Below are positions 16,529 to 24,636 of a stretch of 64,000 bases of DNA, one piece after another. Location of the stretch: contig CAZFMF010000016.1 of the NCBI GenBank assembly GCA_964519985.1, positions 1 through 64,000 of the forward strand, given 5' to 3'. Positions within the stretch are counted from its first letter, which is position 1, and every line of letters begins with the position of its first letter. This DNA comes from JAIEOG01 sp964519985. Its GTDB lineage: Bacteria; Bdellovibrionota; FAC87; UBA2466. The position numbers and the translations under genes were made by a program. The notes beneath the pieces were generated by a model, which was not told where the DNA came from, did not search any database, and saw nothing but the letters and a program-made list of their open reading frames with translations.

Positions 16529-17815
16529 ATGGGTGTAGTGTCTTCAATGGCTACCGCCATTTCCGGCCTCGAGGCCAATGGCGAGATGCTCAACGTCATA
16601 TCCGACAACATCGTCAACGCGAATACGACCGGGTTCAAAAGCTCCCGGACCGAGTTCCATTCCCTGGTGATGAACGATCTTATGCAGTCCTCGGGCGGCG
16701 AACAGCTCGGGCAAGGCAGTAAGGTCGCCGGCGTCACTGGGCTTTTCACTCAAGGCTCCATTACCCGCACCAACCGCAGTACCGATATGGCCATCAACGG
16801 GAACGGTTTCTTCGTCTGCCGGAGCAGCGATGGAACGACGTTCACGCGCGACGGCAGCTTCCGTTTCGACAAGGACGGCTGGCTGACGACGCTGGGTGGT
16901 TCTCGGGTGCAAGCGTACAAAGCTTCGGGAGATGGGAAGATTGGCGGGAAGATGGACGATATCCGTCTGGACTTCAAAGCCATCCCTTCCAAATCGTCTT
17001 CGAAGCTGGAACTGTATGCGAACTTGGATGCCCGTATTCCGGTCGGCGGCCCGTTGGACCTCGCCCACCCGGAAGATACGGCCCATTTTACCAGCGCCAT
17101 GCAGATCTATGATTCGGTCGGCAATTCTCACTCGGTGAATATCTATTTTAACCGTACGAGCGAATCGAACTGGGAATGGCACGCGATGACGGATGGTGGC
17201 CAGCTGGTGGGCGGCGAAGAAGGCAAACCCTCGACGCTCGCACAGGGTATGCTGTCTTTCGATTCCACCGGCAAACTGGCGTCGTCGGATCAGCAAGTCG
17301 TTAACACTTCCTTCAAGGGCGGAGCGATTTCCGATCAGGACCTCTACTTTGATTTCGGCGATCCGACCGACAAGTTGGGAACCGGAATGAAGGGAACGAC
17401 GATGTACGGCGCGGCGAACCAGGTGTTCCGCAACACGCAGGACGGCTACACGGCCGGCGTGCTGTCGGATACCGTTATCGACGGCGATGGCATCATTACC
17501 GGCGTCTATTCCAACGGCGAGAACCGTCAGTTGGGTCAGTTGGCCATGGCGCGGTTCGACGCGACGGAAAAGCTGTCCAAGATCGGCCAGAACCAGTTCG
17601 TGGAGACCCCCGGGTCGGGCCAGGCCCTCATCGGCAAGGCCAAAACGAACGGTCGCGGCGTGATCCAAACCCGCAGTCTCGAACATTCGAACGTCGACCT
17701 CGCGGCCGAGTTCGTGGAAATGATCCGCGCGCAGCGTGGATTCCAGGCCAGCGCGAAGTCGATTACCAGCGCCGATCAGATGCTCGAGGAAGTGATTAAT
17801 CTCCGCCGCTCATAA
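16529..17815 (+). CDS. flgE: Flagellar hook protein FlgE
   Basis: 428 residues. The N terminus (MATAISGLEANGEMLNVISDNIVNANTTGFK-like, starting SMATAISGLEANGEML) and C terminus (VDLAAEFVEMIRAQRGFQAS and ITSADQMLEEVINL) form the usual hook coiled coil. The central part has the FlgE D1/D2 features (TDMAINGNGFFVCRSSDG, TFTRDGSFRFDKDGWL). It builds the hook outside the cell. GGAGGAG lies seven bases before the start. It is separated from the rest of the operon by a palindromic repeat and followed by a terminator, so it is the last gene of the unit. Confidence 0.95.
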   Translation: MGVVSSMATAISGLEANGEMLNVISDNIVNANTTGFKSSRTEFHSLVMNDLMQSSGGEQLGQGSKVAGVTGLFTQGSITRTNRSTDMAINGNGFFVCRSSDGTTFTRDGSFRFDKDGWLTTLGGSRVQAYKASGDGKIGGKMDDIRLDFKAIPSKSSSKLELYANLDARIPVGGPLDLAHPEDTAHFTSAMQIYDSVGNSHSVNIYFNRTSESNWEWHAMTDGGQLVGGEEGKPSTLAQGMLSFDSTGKLASSDQQVVNTSFKGGAISDQDLYFDFGDPTDKLGTGMKGTTMYGAANQVFRNTQDGYTAGVLSDTVIDGDGIITGVYSNGENRQLGQLAMARFDATEKLSKIGQNQFVETPGSGQALIGKAKTNGRGVIQTRSLEHSNVDLAAEFVEMIRAQRGFQASAKSITSADQMLEEVINLRRS

Positions 17816-17865
17816 TTGGCGGGGTTAGTACGATAACTTCGGCATTTTAAGTCCAAAAAGATTTG

Positions 17866-17896
17866 ACCCGGGAACCGCTAGGTTCTCGGGTTTTTT
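17866..17896 (+). terminator. Rho-independent terminator after flgE
   Basis: ACCCGGGAACC, a four-base loop and GGTTCTCGGGT form an 11-pair stem with one G-T pair, followed at once by six T residues. It ends the flagellar operon about 50 bases after the flgE stop, just before a convergent gene. Confidence 0.85.
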
Positions 17897-17908
17897 CTTT
17901 TGGAGGAA

Positions 17909-18439
17909 CTAGATGAGAAACACAATGCCGACGCCGGTAAATTCGTGACTGAGCTCCGCACGGAAGCTGATGGTATCGAAGACATTCCAGAGCGTGCCGA
18001 TGCCAAAGCGCGGGTAAAACTCAAAAGTCCGCGCGAGCGAAGGGCCGATGATCAGTCCCCCGACGCCGCCGAGTGCGTAGAACGACCAAATATCATTTTT
18101 GTGAAAATCCCAACGCAGGTGCGCGCCGTACATCAGGCCCACACTCCCGGTCAGGAAAAGGGGGCCGGCGGCGAGCTCAATGTACGCTTGATCATTTACG
18201 TCGTCGAGAAAACCCTGGTGAGCAATCTTGAAAGCGCCGGTGGCCAAGACGGTAAAACCCAAGGTTGCGCCCACCACGGAAACACCCGCCATCCCACCCA
18301 GCTGGATCTGGTGATCGTACGGCTTGCCCTTCCACTGTTCCGGTTCTGGCTCCAGATTGGCCCCACTGTCCTTTTTGGCGAAGGCGGGGACGTACAGTAG
18401 GGTGGCCATTAAAATCAAGTAGGACAATCGTCGTAACAT
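17909..18439 (-). CDS. Exported hypothetical protein, probable small barrel or membrane protein
   Basis: 176 residues. A clear signal peptide (about 1-21, LSYLILMATLLYVPAFA) precedes a short polar stretch and then Gly-rich hydrophobic segments (MAGVSVVGATLGFTVLATGA; AAGPLFLTGSVGLMYGAHLR; ALGGVGGLIIGPSL) that alternate in a manner compatible with an outer-membrane barrel. No domain was recognised. AGGAGA lies before the start. It converges on flgE and is separated from it by the terminator, so it is not part of the flagellar operon. Confidence 0.65.
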   Translation of the reverse strand: MLRRLSYLILMATLLYVPAFAKKDSGANLEPEPEQWKGKPYDHQIQLGGMAGVSVVGATLGFTVLATGAFKIAHQGFLDDVNDQAYIELAAGPLFLTGSVGLMYGAHLRWDFHKNDIWSFYALGGVGGLIIGPSLARTFEFYPRFGIGTLWNVFDTISFRAELSHEFTGVGIVFLI

Positions 18440-18509
18440 CGCTTGGTCTCCTCGGGGAAAAGTAAAATCCTATGAACGGCTTGTCACTCGCGAAGTGTAA
18501 GATGTCCCG

Positions 18510-19001
18510 ATGAAACTTCGGTTGTGGTCGGTAGTTGCGTCGGTGTTCTTGACGCAGGGCGTGGGCGCCGCCTACTTCGCCTTCCGGACGGACTATCCCG
18601 CAGTTTACGACGTGACGGGTTTTGATTGGCTCTCGCGGCTCGAAGTGTTTCGAATTTTTGACGGGCCCGGAAAGTCGCATGCCTTCGAACGAGACGGTCG
18701 AAAGTACGCCGTCGTTTGGAATGCCGAGGCGAATCGGATCACCATCGAGGAGAATGGGAACGGGGTGGTGGTGTTTGCCCTGCGTCCATTATTGGAAAGA
18801 CTACGTACCTTGGGGACTTCGGTGAACCCGCAGTCCGTGCTCACTTTGGAAACTTCGGCGCCGCTGTACCGCGCGCGGCTAGTGATTGAAGACGTCTCAT
18901 TGGAATGGGGTGAGGGCACCCCGATCTTGCATCACCTCAAGGGCGACTTGCTTTTTCATCGAAGGCGGCCAGGGGAACGAACGCGAATCCCGCCGCCTTG
19001 A
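18510..19001 (+). CDS. Exported hypothetical protein
   Basis: 163 residues with a probable signal peptide (LRLWSVVASVFLTQGVGAAY). The mature part contains a repeat of short polar strands (DGRKYAVVWNAEANRITIEE) and no recognised domain. Its 3' end overlaps the convergent polysaccharide deacetylase gene by 65 bases, so the last 20 or so residues, which are rich in Arg and Pro, may be a by-product of the overlap. It is divergent from the exported gene at 17.9 kb. Function unknown. Confidence 0.55.
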   Translation: MKLRLWSVVASVFLTQGVGAAYFAFRTDYPAVYDVTGFDWLSRLEVFRIFDGPGKSHAFERDGRKYAVVWNAEANRITIEENGNGVVVFALRPLLERLRTLGTSVNPQSVLTLETSAPLYRARLVIEDVSLEWGEGTPILHHLKGDLLFHRRRPGERTRIPPP

Positions 19002-19659
19002 GTTCTCCAATGGCGCGCGCCGCCGCTTCCAGTGATTCGATCCGAATGCCTTCCCCGTCATGAAACAAGAGGACGGAACCGCTTTGCGTACGGCGGACGG
19101 TGGAGGCGGCGATCACCGCCGGATCCGCTCGCAGGTAATCGGCGGGCTCCGGGGCGACATCGTAAAGCCACTGGCGCCTTCCCCCGACGACAAAAAACCA
19201 CGGCAACCCTCCCCAGTTCTGGCCGAAGGGGGCCCGAATGGCTATCGGCCCAGCATAGCCCAAGCCACGGATCAAATCGTCGGTACGGTGAAACTCCTCG
19301 GCGATTCGCCACGGGGTGACCAACGCTAGGGAGAGGTGAGAATAGGAATGGTTGCCGATTGCGTGGCCGGAGCGGGCAACCGCGAGGGCCGTGGCCCGGT
19401 GAATTTCGATATTACGGCCGATAAAGAAAAAGGTCGCGGGAACTTGTTCGCGTTGCAGAAGTTGGAGAAATTTTTCCGTGTACGGTGGATTGGGACCGTC
19501 GTCGAGGGTAAGGGCAATGCGCTTCTCGCCGCGTGGCCCATGCGAGCGCGCCGAAAACAGAGCGGGTACGGTGGCCAGGGCCAGAAGCAGGGCGAAACTA
19601 ATCGCCCAGGGCGAAGATGTCCTTAAGATTGCGATAGCGTTCCGCGTGATCCAAGCCAT
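18937..19659 (-). CDS. Polysaccharide deacetylase (NodB family)
   Basis: 240 residues. After a membrane anchor (about 16-36: WAISFALLLALATVPALF) comes a NodB-type domain with all five motifs: TLDDGPNPPY (metal and catalytic Asp), NHSYSH (metal His pair), RAPFGQNWGG, LYDVAPEPAD and LLFHDGEG. It probably removes acetyl groups from an envelope sugar polymer such as peptidoglycan, from the periplasmic side of the inner membrane. Its start overlaps the end of hpt by 62 bases; no good later start exists, so co-translation with hpt is likely. The 3' end also overlaps the convergent gene. Confidence 0.85.
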   Translation of the reverse strand: MAWITRNAIAILRTSSPWAISFALLLALATVPALFSARSHGPRGEKRIALTLDDGPNPPYTEKFLQLLQREQVPATFFFIGRNIEIHRATALAVARSGHAIGNHSYSHLSLALVTPWRIAEEFHRTDDLIRGLGYAGPIAIRAPFGQNWGGLPWFFVVGGRRQWLYDVAPEPADYLRADPAVIAASTVRRTQSGSVLLFHDGEGIRIESLEAAARAIGELKAAGFAFVPLAAFDEKASRP

Positions 19660-20131
19660 AACCCACCAGGAACTTATCCTCGACTTCGCGCCCCTGGTAG
19701 TGAACTTCCACGGGTACTTCGCGGCGGCTCGGTTTGCTGAGCAACGCGCAGAGTTTGAGCGAGAGAGGACCGGTCGCCCGCAGGCGTTCGAAGAGGAAAG
19801 AAAGCGTGCGCCCCGAGTCGACGATTTCGTCGAGCACTAAGACGTGTTGCCCCGTCGGTGGACTCTCGATGTCCTTGATAATACGAACCGTCCCGCTGGA
19901 CTTGGTTTCGTTGCCGTAGCTGGCCAATCGCACGAAATCGATGCGCAGTGGCACCGTAATTTTGCGCATCAGATCGGCGGCGAAGAAGGCGGCCCCTTTG
20001 AGCGTGACGATCACGAGGAGCTCTTCTCCGGATTTCAGAACTCGGGAGTAGTCGGAGGAAATTCGCGCGGCAAGTTCGCCGTTGATCCGATCAATTTCTT
20101 CCGCGCTCAAGAACACATTCAGTTTCGACAT
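19598..20131 (-). CDS. hpt: Hypoxanthine phosphoribosyltransferase
   Basis: 177 residues, the family's length. The PRPP-binding motif is VLVLDEIVDSGRTL (about residues 99-112), preceded by the flexible-loop region RLASYGNETKSSG. The enzyme makes IMP or GMP from hypoxanthine or guanine and PRPP, in the cytoplasm, for purine salvage. It starts right after the stop of the SCP2-like gene and overlaps the deacetylase gene, so the three genes form one unit. The pairing with a sterol-carrier-type protein has no obvious metabolic reason. Confidence 0.92.
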   Translation of the reverse strand: MSKLNVFLSAEEIDRINGELAARISSDYSRVLKSGEELLVIVTLKGAAFFAADLMRKITVPLRIDFVRLASYGNETKSSGTVRIIKDIESPPTGQHVLVLDEIVDSGRTLSFLFERLRATGPLSLKLCALLSKPSRREVPVEVHYQGREVEDKFLVGYGLDHAERYRNLKDIFALGD

Positions 20132-20587
20132 CTAATCCCTCATGCGCGAGATTCCCTCGCGGATCTTTGAAATTCCGGTCAGTCCCTTGGAGGCCAAATA
20201 TTTCATCACCGTGCCGCCGCCGAGCGGCAAAATCGCCAGATACCCGCGTGAGAGAAGGTCGAAGGGTCCGATATGGACTTTGGCGCCCATGCGCCGCGTC
20301 GGATCGGAATGCGCCATCAGCTGCAGGATCGCGATGCCGAGTTCCCCGATGTCTTCGGTGGGATTGTCGGCCAGCTCTTTCAGTGATTCGATTGGAAGTT
20401 CGAAGGTCATATCGGCTTTCTTCGGGGCGCTTTCGGTGACTTCCATTTTCCCGCTCTGGCGCACGAGGCCGAGGCGAGTGCCGGAAACCACGATGCAAAC
20501 GGCCGCGCCTTCGCGCAAGGGGGCGGTGGCCTTCTGGCAGGCCGGCTTGTCAAAGAAGCGTTTTAGCTCGGAAAAGCCGTCGGACAT
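20132..20587 (-). CDS. SCP2-like sterol/lipid-carrier domain protein
   Basis: 151 residues, no signal peptide. The pattern of the SCP2 fold is present: a strand with AVCIVVSGTRLGLV, KMEVTESAPKKADMTFELP, a helix (SLKELADNPTEDIGELGIAI) and a loop with MGAKVHIGPFDLLSRGYL. Such proteins bind hydrophobic molecules in the cytoplasm; the ligand is unknown. Its stop codon lies directly before the hpt start. The assignment rests on the overall pattern rather than a catalytic motif. Confidence 0.6.
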   Translation of the reverse strand: MSDGFSELKRFFDKPACQKATAPLREGAAVCIVVSGTRLGLVRQSGKMEVTESAPKKADMTFELPIESLKELADNPTEDIGELGIAILQLMAHSDPTRRMGAKVHIGPFDLLSRGYLAILPLGGGTVMKYLASKGLTGISKIREGISRMRD

Positions 20588-20618
20588 CGGCTAGGCATAG
20601 CATGCGCTATTGCCGCGC

Positions 20619-22100
20619 TCAATTGGTTTGGGCGTTCTTCAGCAGCTCTTCGTAGGTCTGGGGAACGGGTCCGGTGCCAATGCTTTTTTTGATGCCGACT
20701 TCTTCGAACGCCGATTCCGGTGGCTGATTGATTTCCATGACGTTGCGGGTACCGGGTTGAATGGCATAGTCGGTGGGCTTCGGCACTTCGAGTCCGGGGA
20801 TGCGCTTGGAAACTTCCTGGTAACCTTCTTCGGCATCCTTCAAGTTCGCATTGTAAGATTCGAGCTGCTCCTTGATGGTCAACGAGCCCTCTTTGGGTTG
20901 ATTGTCATCATAGGAGATTGTCATACGGGCTTTGTCATCGTCCTTGGAAAACTGCCAATTGGCCGGAATTTCGGTCACGCTCTTGCCCGCCTTGTTCATG
21001 ATTTCGAGCTGTAAGCGGGCGTCGCGTTGGAAGGCATCTTCTTTTTGCGGGCCTTCGAACTCGAGTTTCTCGCCGCCTTTTTCTTGCTGAGCGAAGTTTG
21101 GGCTGATCTCGTTGAAGCGCACACTCGCGACTTCTTTGCATTGGTCCATCATGCGCTTTACGTCTTTAAGCAATTCTTCGCGGCGTTTCGGATCCGCTTT
21201 GTTGATGACGTCTTGAGCGACGCTCGACCACTCTTCGCAGCGCGGAACGCCTTCGGAGATCTGCGGGGCCACCGGCATGGCGCCGGAACGAATGGCGCGG
21301 TTCATCCGCCGCTGGGCCAAGTTGGCCAGGGTGGAATTCCAAAGCGCCTTGGTCGCTTCGTAGGCGGCCTGGCGGAGCAAAACCCCATTGCCGAGCGCCT
21401 TGTCGTCGTTGGCATTCTCTTCGCCGCGGGCGGATTGGATAATCGTTTGGGCGGAATCGGCGCCCACTTTATCGATTTCGGGGCGCGCTTCCTCGCGTAA
21501 TTCAAATCGGTCGACTTTGTCTTTCTCGCCTTCCTTCGCCTTGTCCTGATCCGCTTTGGGAGCGTCTTTGCCTTCGAAGATTTCCTTTGTCGTTACCTTA
21601 AAAATAGAGCGGTACTTCACGCCCTCTTCTTCGGGTGGTTTCTTCTTCTCATCCTGCTCGGCGAACTTCTTATCCAATGCGTAGGCGGCGCGTTCCAGAA
21701 CGGAAGAACCGCCCGCGGCACTGATGCCCCCGTGGCCGGAGACGTGCGCGAAGAGGCGCTTCTCCGGAGGCTTTTCGGCTTTTTGGGCGCCTTGTTTTTG
21801 GGACGAGTCGACTTTTTCTTCGCCCTGTTCGAGCGTGTTGTACGAAAAGTCGTGGTACGTGAGATCGCTTTGAAACGCGAGGCCATCGTCTTGGTTGAAT
21901 CGGGTTTTCTTCCCTCCGCCGACGACTTTGCCGTCCGGACGTTTCGCGCGACCCTGGACGTTTTTGTCCTGCATGAACTTCGAAAACTGATCGATGAAAG
22001 AACTCCGCGCTTTTTCCTCGGCTTTGTCCGCATCCTGAGGGTCGGCCCAGACGGGTACCCCCATCAAAAAGGCGGCGAAAATGAGCCGGGTGAGTCGCAC
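20619..22100 (-). CDS. Large exported protein of unknown function, sigma-54 controlled
   Basis: 493 residues from a GTG at 22100. The open frame continues to 22142, but that start would lie before the predicted transcription start, and the GTG has GGAGG upstream and gives a good signal peptide (MRLTRLIFAAFLMGVPVWA, cut before DP). The mature protein is very polar, rich in Lys, Glu, Asp and Gln, and mostly helical, with scattered Cys residues in the second half (RCEEW, MDQCKE). No known domain. It stands alone behind a sigma-54 promoter, upstream of a palindrome and the VKOR gene. A secreted or surface structural role is only a guess. Confidence 0.7.
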   Translation of the reverse strand: MRLTRLIFAAFLMGVPVWADPQDADKAEEKARSSFIDQFSKFMQDKNVQGRAKRPDGKVVGGGKKTRFNQDDGLAFQSDLTYHDFSYNTLEQGEEKVDSSQKQGAQKAEKPPEKRLFAHVSGHGGISAAGGSSVLERAAYALDKKFAEQDEKKKPPEEEGVKYRSIFKVTTKEIFEGKDAPKADQDKAKEGEKDKVDRFELREEARPEIDKVGADSAQTIIQSARGEENANDDKALGNGVLLRQAAYEATKALWNSTLANLAQRRMNRAIRSGAMPVAPQISEGVPRCEEWSSVAQDVINKADPKRREELLKDVKRMMDQCKEVASVRFNEISPNFAQQEKGGEKLEFEGPQKEDAFQRDARLQLEIMNKAGKSVTEIPANWQFSKDDDKARMTISYDDNQPKEGSLTIKEQLESYNANLKDAEEGYQEVSKRIPGLEVPKPTDYAIQPGTRNVMEINQPPESAFEEVGIKKSIGTGPVPQTYEELLKNAQTN

Positions 22101-22124
22101 GAAATCCTCCGAAATGATTAATAA

Positions 22125-22140
22125 AGCAATCCGGATGCCC
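22125..22140 (-). promoter_or_regulatory. Sigma-54 promoter of the 493-residue exported protein
   Basis: On the minus strand the sequence reads GGGCATCCGGATTGCT: GGCAT, five bases, TTGCT, with 10 bases between GG and GC. One base differs from GGCAC. The predicted start is near 22115, about 15 bases before the GTG at 22100, leaving room for the GGAGG site. Confidence 0.6.
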
Positions 22141-22249
22141 ATTTCGGGGCGGGGAAGCGGAATGGTTTCAAGGGTGTATTCTGGACCCCGCCGTCAAGGT
22201 TGTGAAAAAGCGGCGATTTGTCGGGCGGGTGTCTAAGAACTAGGCACAG

Positions 22250-22330
22250 GGTACCCACTTCCTTTCCAGTCATTCCCGCATGTAAGTACGCACTACCTTT
22301 TCAGTCATGACTGGAAAGGAAGTGGGTACC
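22250..22330. repeat. 24-bp perfect inverted repeat element with 33-base centre
   Basis: The arms 22250-22273 and 22307-22330 are perfect inverted copies of 24 bases that start GGTACCCACTTCCTTTCC. The word CCTTTYCAGTCAT occurs again inside the centre, which itself forms a palindrome around CAGTCATGACTG with the right arm. The right arm lies three bases from the stop codon of the VKOR gene. It could be a transcript-stabilising stem, a REP-like mobile element or a protein site. Confidence 0.85.
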
Positions 22331-22332
22331 TT

Positions 22333-23550
22333 TTAAGGCCGATCGAGTTCTTTTTGGACGAGTTCCTGAACCAGATCCACGGTGGGCGCGAAGATGACGC
22401 GTTTGCCGTTGATGTAAACGGACGGGGTGGAGTCGACGCCCACGCGTTTGCCGAGTTCGATGTCCGCCCGGGTGTTGGCCTGGGCGTCGCCATTGGCGAG
22501 GCAATCATCAAATTCCTTGCGCGTGAAGAGCGTTTTCACGCCGTCGTAAAGCTGATCTTTGGAACTCGAGAGTTCGCGGGCCGAAAGCTTGAAAAAGACC
22601 CGGTCGTGAAAATCCCAGAACCGGTTTTTCTTGTTGGCGCAGTAGCCGAGGTAGGACAAGGCACAGGCGTTGGCGTGCATCGGAGCCTGCAGAAGCGGGT
22701 TGCAGGAATTGTCCAACGGGAAGTGTTTAAAAACCATTTGCACTTTTTTCTCATTCACCGCCAGTGCGGTTTGCAGGGCAAAGGCGGCTCGTTGGCAGTG
22801 CGGGCACTCAAAATCGCTGAAAACGACTACCTGCACTTTCGCCTGCGGGTTACCCCAGCTCGCATCGGTCGACTTCAAAGAAATAGGACTCGACGGGCGA
22901 TTCGCCCAAGTTTCCAAAAAAGCCTTTTTGGATTGTTCGAGGCTGGCGCTGCGCGAAGCGCCCACCGTCGAAGCGTGGTATTGAAAAACTCCAATCGCGC
23001 CGACCAAAACCGCGACGAACGTAATCGCCCAAGCGAAGGAAGCAATGCGGACACGACGCTCGCCTTGAAAAAGGTTTTCCCAATGGCGATGGCCGGCCGC
23101 CAACTGTTGCCAATTTAGGAAGAGATGGCCCCCGGTGCAAACGTAGGTAAGGCAACAAAACAGGCAAAACGTTTGGAGCACGAAGGCCTGAACGCTGAGC
23201 AGATAGAGGTCGACGAGCAGAGCGCCGCCGGCGGCCCGGGCCATCCAAACTTGCGAACGCGCAAACCCCCGACTGCCCGGTGGCTGGATCAAACCGAAAA
23301 CAAAAAGTCCGAGGAAAAATAAGATACCCAGCGCGGCCAAGGGAATGCCGGCAATCTCGGCGTGTCGACTGGCGTTAACGATATTGCAATCGGCGTAGCG
23401 GCCAAGGCTACAGAGCGATGAGCCGCCTTGGATTCCCGTTTTCAATCGGGTATGTTGCACGAGGAGATACAGGCTGATGCCGGCTCCCAGTGCAGCCAGA
23501 ACTAGCTGCAGATAGTATTTCCAACGCCGCGATGCACGAAAATCTGCCAC
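22333..23550 (-). CDS. VKOR-DsbA fusion (vitamin K epoxide reductase plus thioredoxin-like domain)
   Basis: 405 residues. The N-terminal half is a VKOR-type membrane domain with about five hydrophobic segments (residues 10-190), the loop cysteines in SSLCSLGRYADCN and the active pair in FCLFCC. The C-terminal half is a DsbA/DsbG-like thioredoxin domain with the active site FECPHCQ and the cis-Pro loop DSTPSVYINGK. Such fusions oxidise exported proteins and recycle their own thioredoxin domain through quinones in the inner membrane. The GTG start is 28 bases from the divergent LOG-family gene. The fused layout removes the need for separate DsbA and DsbB. Confidence 0.88.
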   Translation of the reverse strand: MADFRASRRWKYYLQLVLAALGAGISLYLLVQHTRLKTGIQGGSSLCSLGRYADCNIVNASRHAEIAGIPLAALGILFFLGLFVFGLIQPPGSRGFARSQVWMARAAGGALLVDLYLLSVQAFVLQTFCLFCCLTYVCTGGHLFLNWQQLAAGHRHWENLFQGERRVRIASFAWAITFVAVLVGAIGVFQYHASTVGASRSASLEQSKKAFLETWANRPSSPISLKSTDASWGNPQAKVQVVVFSDFECPHCQRAAFALQTALAVNEKKVQMVFKHFPLDNSCNPLLQAPMHANACALSYLGYCANKKNRFWDFHDRVFFKLSARELSSSKDQLYDGVKTLFTRKEFDDCLANGDAQANTRADIELGKRVGVDSTPSVYINGKRVIFAPTVDLVQELVQKELDRP

Positions 23551-23578
23551 GCGGCGATTATCGTATAAGGCGGTTCAG

Positions 23579-24628
23579 ATGGCAAAGAAGAAGGCACCCA
23601 AAGCGGCAGCGGAACCCTGGGAAGAAGAGCTCGAGAAGATCGTCCACGGCCTCGCCAAGGATCAAAAGCCCCACCGCCTTCCCGTCATCATCGATATCTT
23701 CAAGGCCGCGGCGAAGCTGGCCAAGGAAACGCCCGGAACACTGAACCTGAAAATCACCGCCACCACGATCAAAGAGCTGCGCTATTCGTTTAAGACTTTC
23801 TTTCCGCACCGGCACCAGCCCAAGGTGACAATGTTTGGTTCGGCGCGGGTGCCACCCCATACGCCCCTTTACGAATTTGCCAAGGACTTTGCCAAAGAAG
23901 CGGTGAAGCGAAAGTACCTCGTGATTACCGGTGGGGGGCCGGGGATCATGGCGGCGGGGAACGAGGGCGCGGAAGAGAAGGGCGGTTTCGGGCTGAACAT
24001 CCGGCTGCCCTTCGAGCAGGAGCACAACCCCTATATCGACAGCGACACGATGCTGATCCACTACAAGTACTTCTTCACCCGCAAACTTTTCCTGGTGAAG
24101 GAAGCTTGGGCGTTTGCTTTCTTTCCGGGCGGGTTCGGAACGTTCGACGAGGCGTTCGAGGTTTTGACGCTTCTGCAGACGGGAAAATCGAATTTGATTC
24201 CGGTGGTGATGGTGGAGCCGGAAGGCTTTGGTTTCTGGAAACCGTTGACCGACTTCATGTACGACACCGTGATGAAAAAGGGCTTCATCTCGGAAACCGA
24301 CAAGAATCTATACCGCATCTTCCACTCGCCGAAAGACGCGATGGATCATATCGATCATTTTTACAGCACTTACCATTCGATGCGATTCACCCGGGATTTG
24401 GCCGTGGTACGTCTGAAGCGGCCGATTTCGGAAGCGTTGGTCAGTCAGCTGAACGAAAAGTTTGGGTTCCTGGCGCGCGGGAAACCGATGAAACTCAGCG
24501 ATTCGTTGCCCGAAGAGGCCAATGAACCCGAACTGAAAGATTTGCCGCGTCTCGTCTTTCCCTTCGATCGGCGAGACTACGGCAATCTCCGGGCCTTCAT
24601 CGACTTTATCAACGACCACGCGGTATAA
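23579..24628 (+). CDS. LOG-family (TIGR00730-type) protein
   Basis: 349 residues, longer than the usual 180-200. The core (about 75-260) has the LOG signature GGGPGIMAAGNEGA and PGGFGTFDEAFEVLTL, typical of the Rossmann-like phosphoribohydrolase family to which cytokinin-activating LOG enzymes belong. By family, it would cleave nucleoside monophosphates to a base and ribose 5-phosphate. The N-terminal 70 residues are lysine-rich, and about 85 residues follow the core; neither has a known motif. AAGGCGG precedes the start. A glycosyltransferase gene follows after eight bases. Confidence 0.82.
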   Translation: MAKKKAPKAAAEPWEEELEKIVHGLAKDQKPHRLPVIIDIFKAAAKLAKETPGTLNLKITATTIKELRYSFKTFFPHRHQPKVTMFGSARVPPHTPLYEFAKDFAKEAVKRKYLVITGGGPGIMAAGNEGAEEKGGFGLNIRLPFEQEHNPYIDSDTMLIHYKYFFTRKLFLVKEAWAFAFFPGGFGTFDEAFEVLTLLQTGKSNLIPVVMVEPEGFGFWKPLTDFMYDTVMKKGFISETDKNLYRIFHSPKDAMDHIDHFYSTYHSMRFTRDLAVVRLKRPISEALVSQLNEKFGFLARGKPMKLSDSLPEEANEPELKDLPRLVFPFDRRDYGNLRAFIDFINDHAV

Positions 24629-24636
24629 TTGGGCGA

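Noticed and set aside
16544..17686. 380-codon open frame on the minus strand
   Set aside because: Antisense shadow of flgE with an Arg/His-rich, non-protein-like translation.
22354..23118. 254-codon open frame on the plus strand
   Set aside because: Antisense shadow of the VKOR-DsbA fusion gene.
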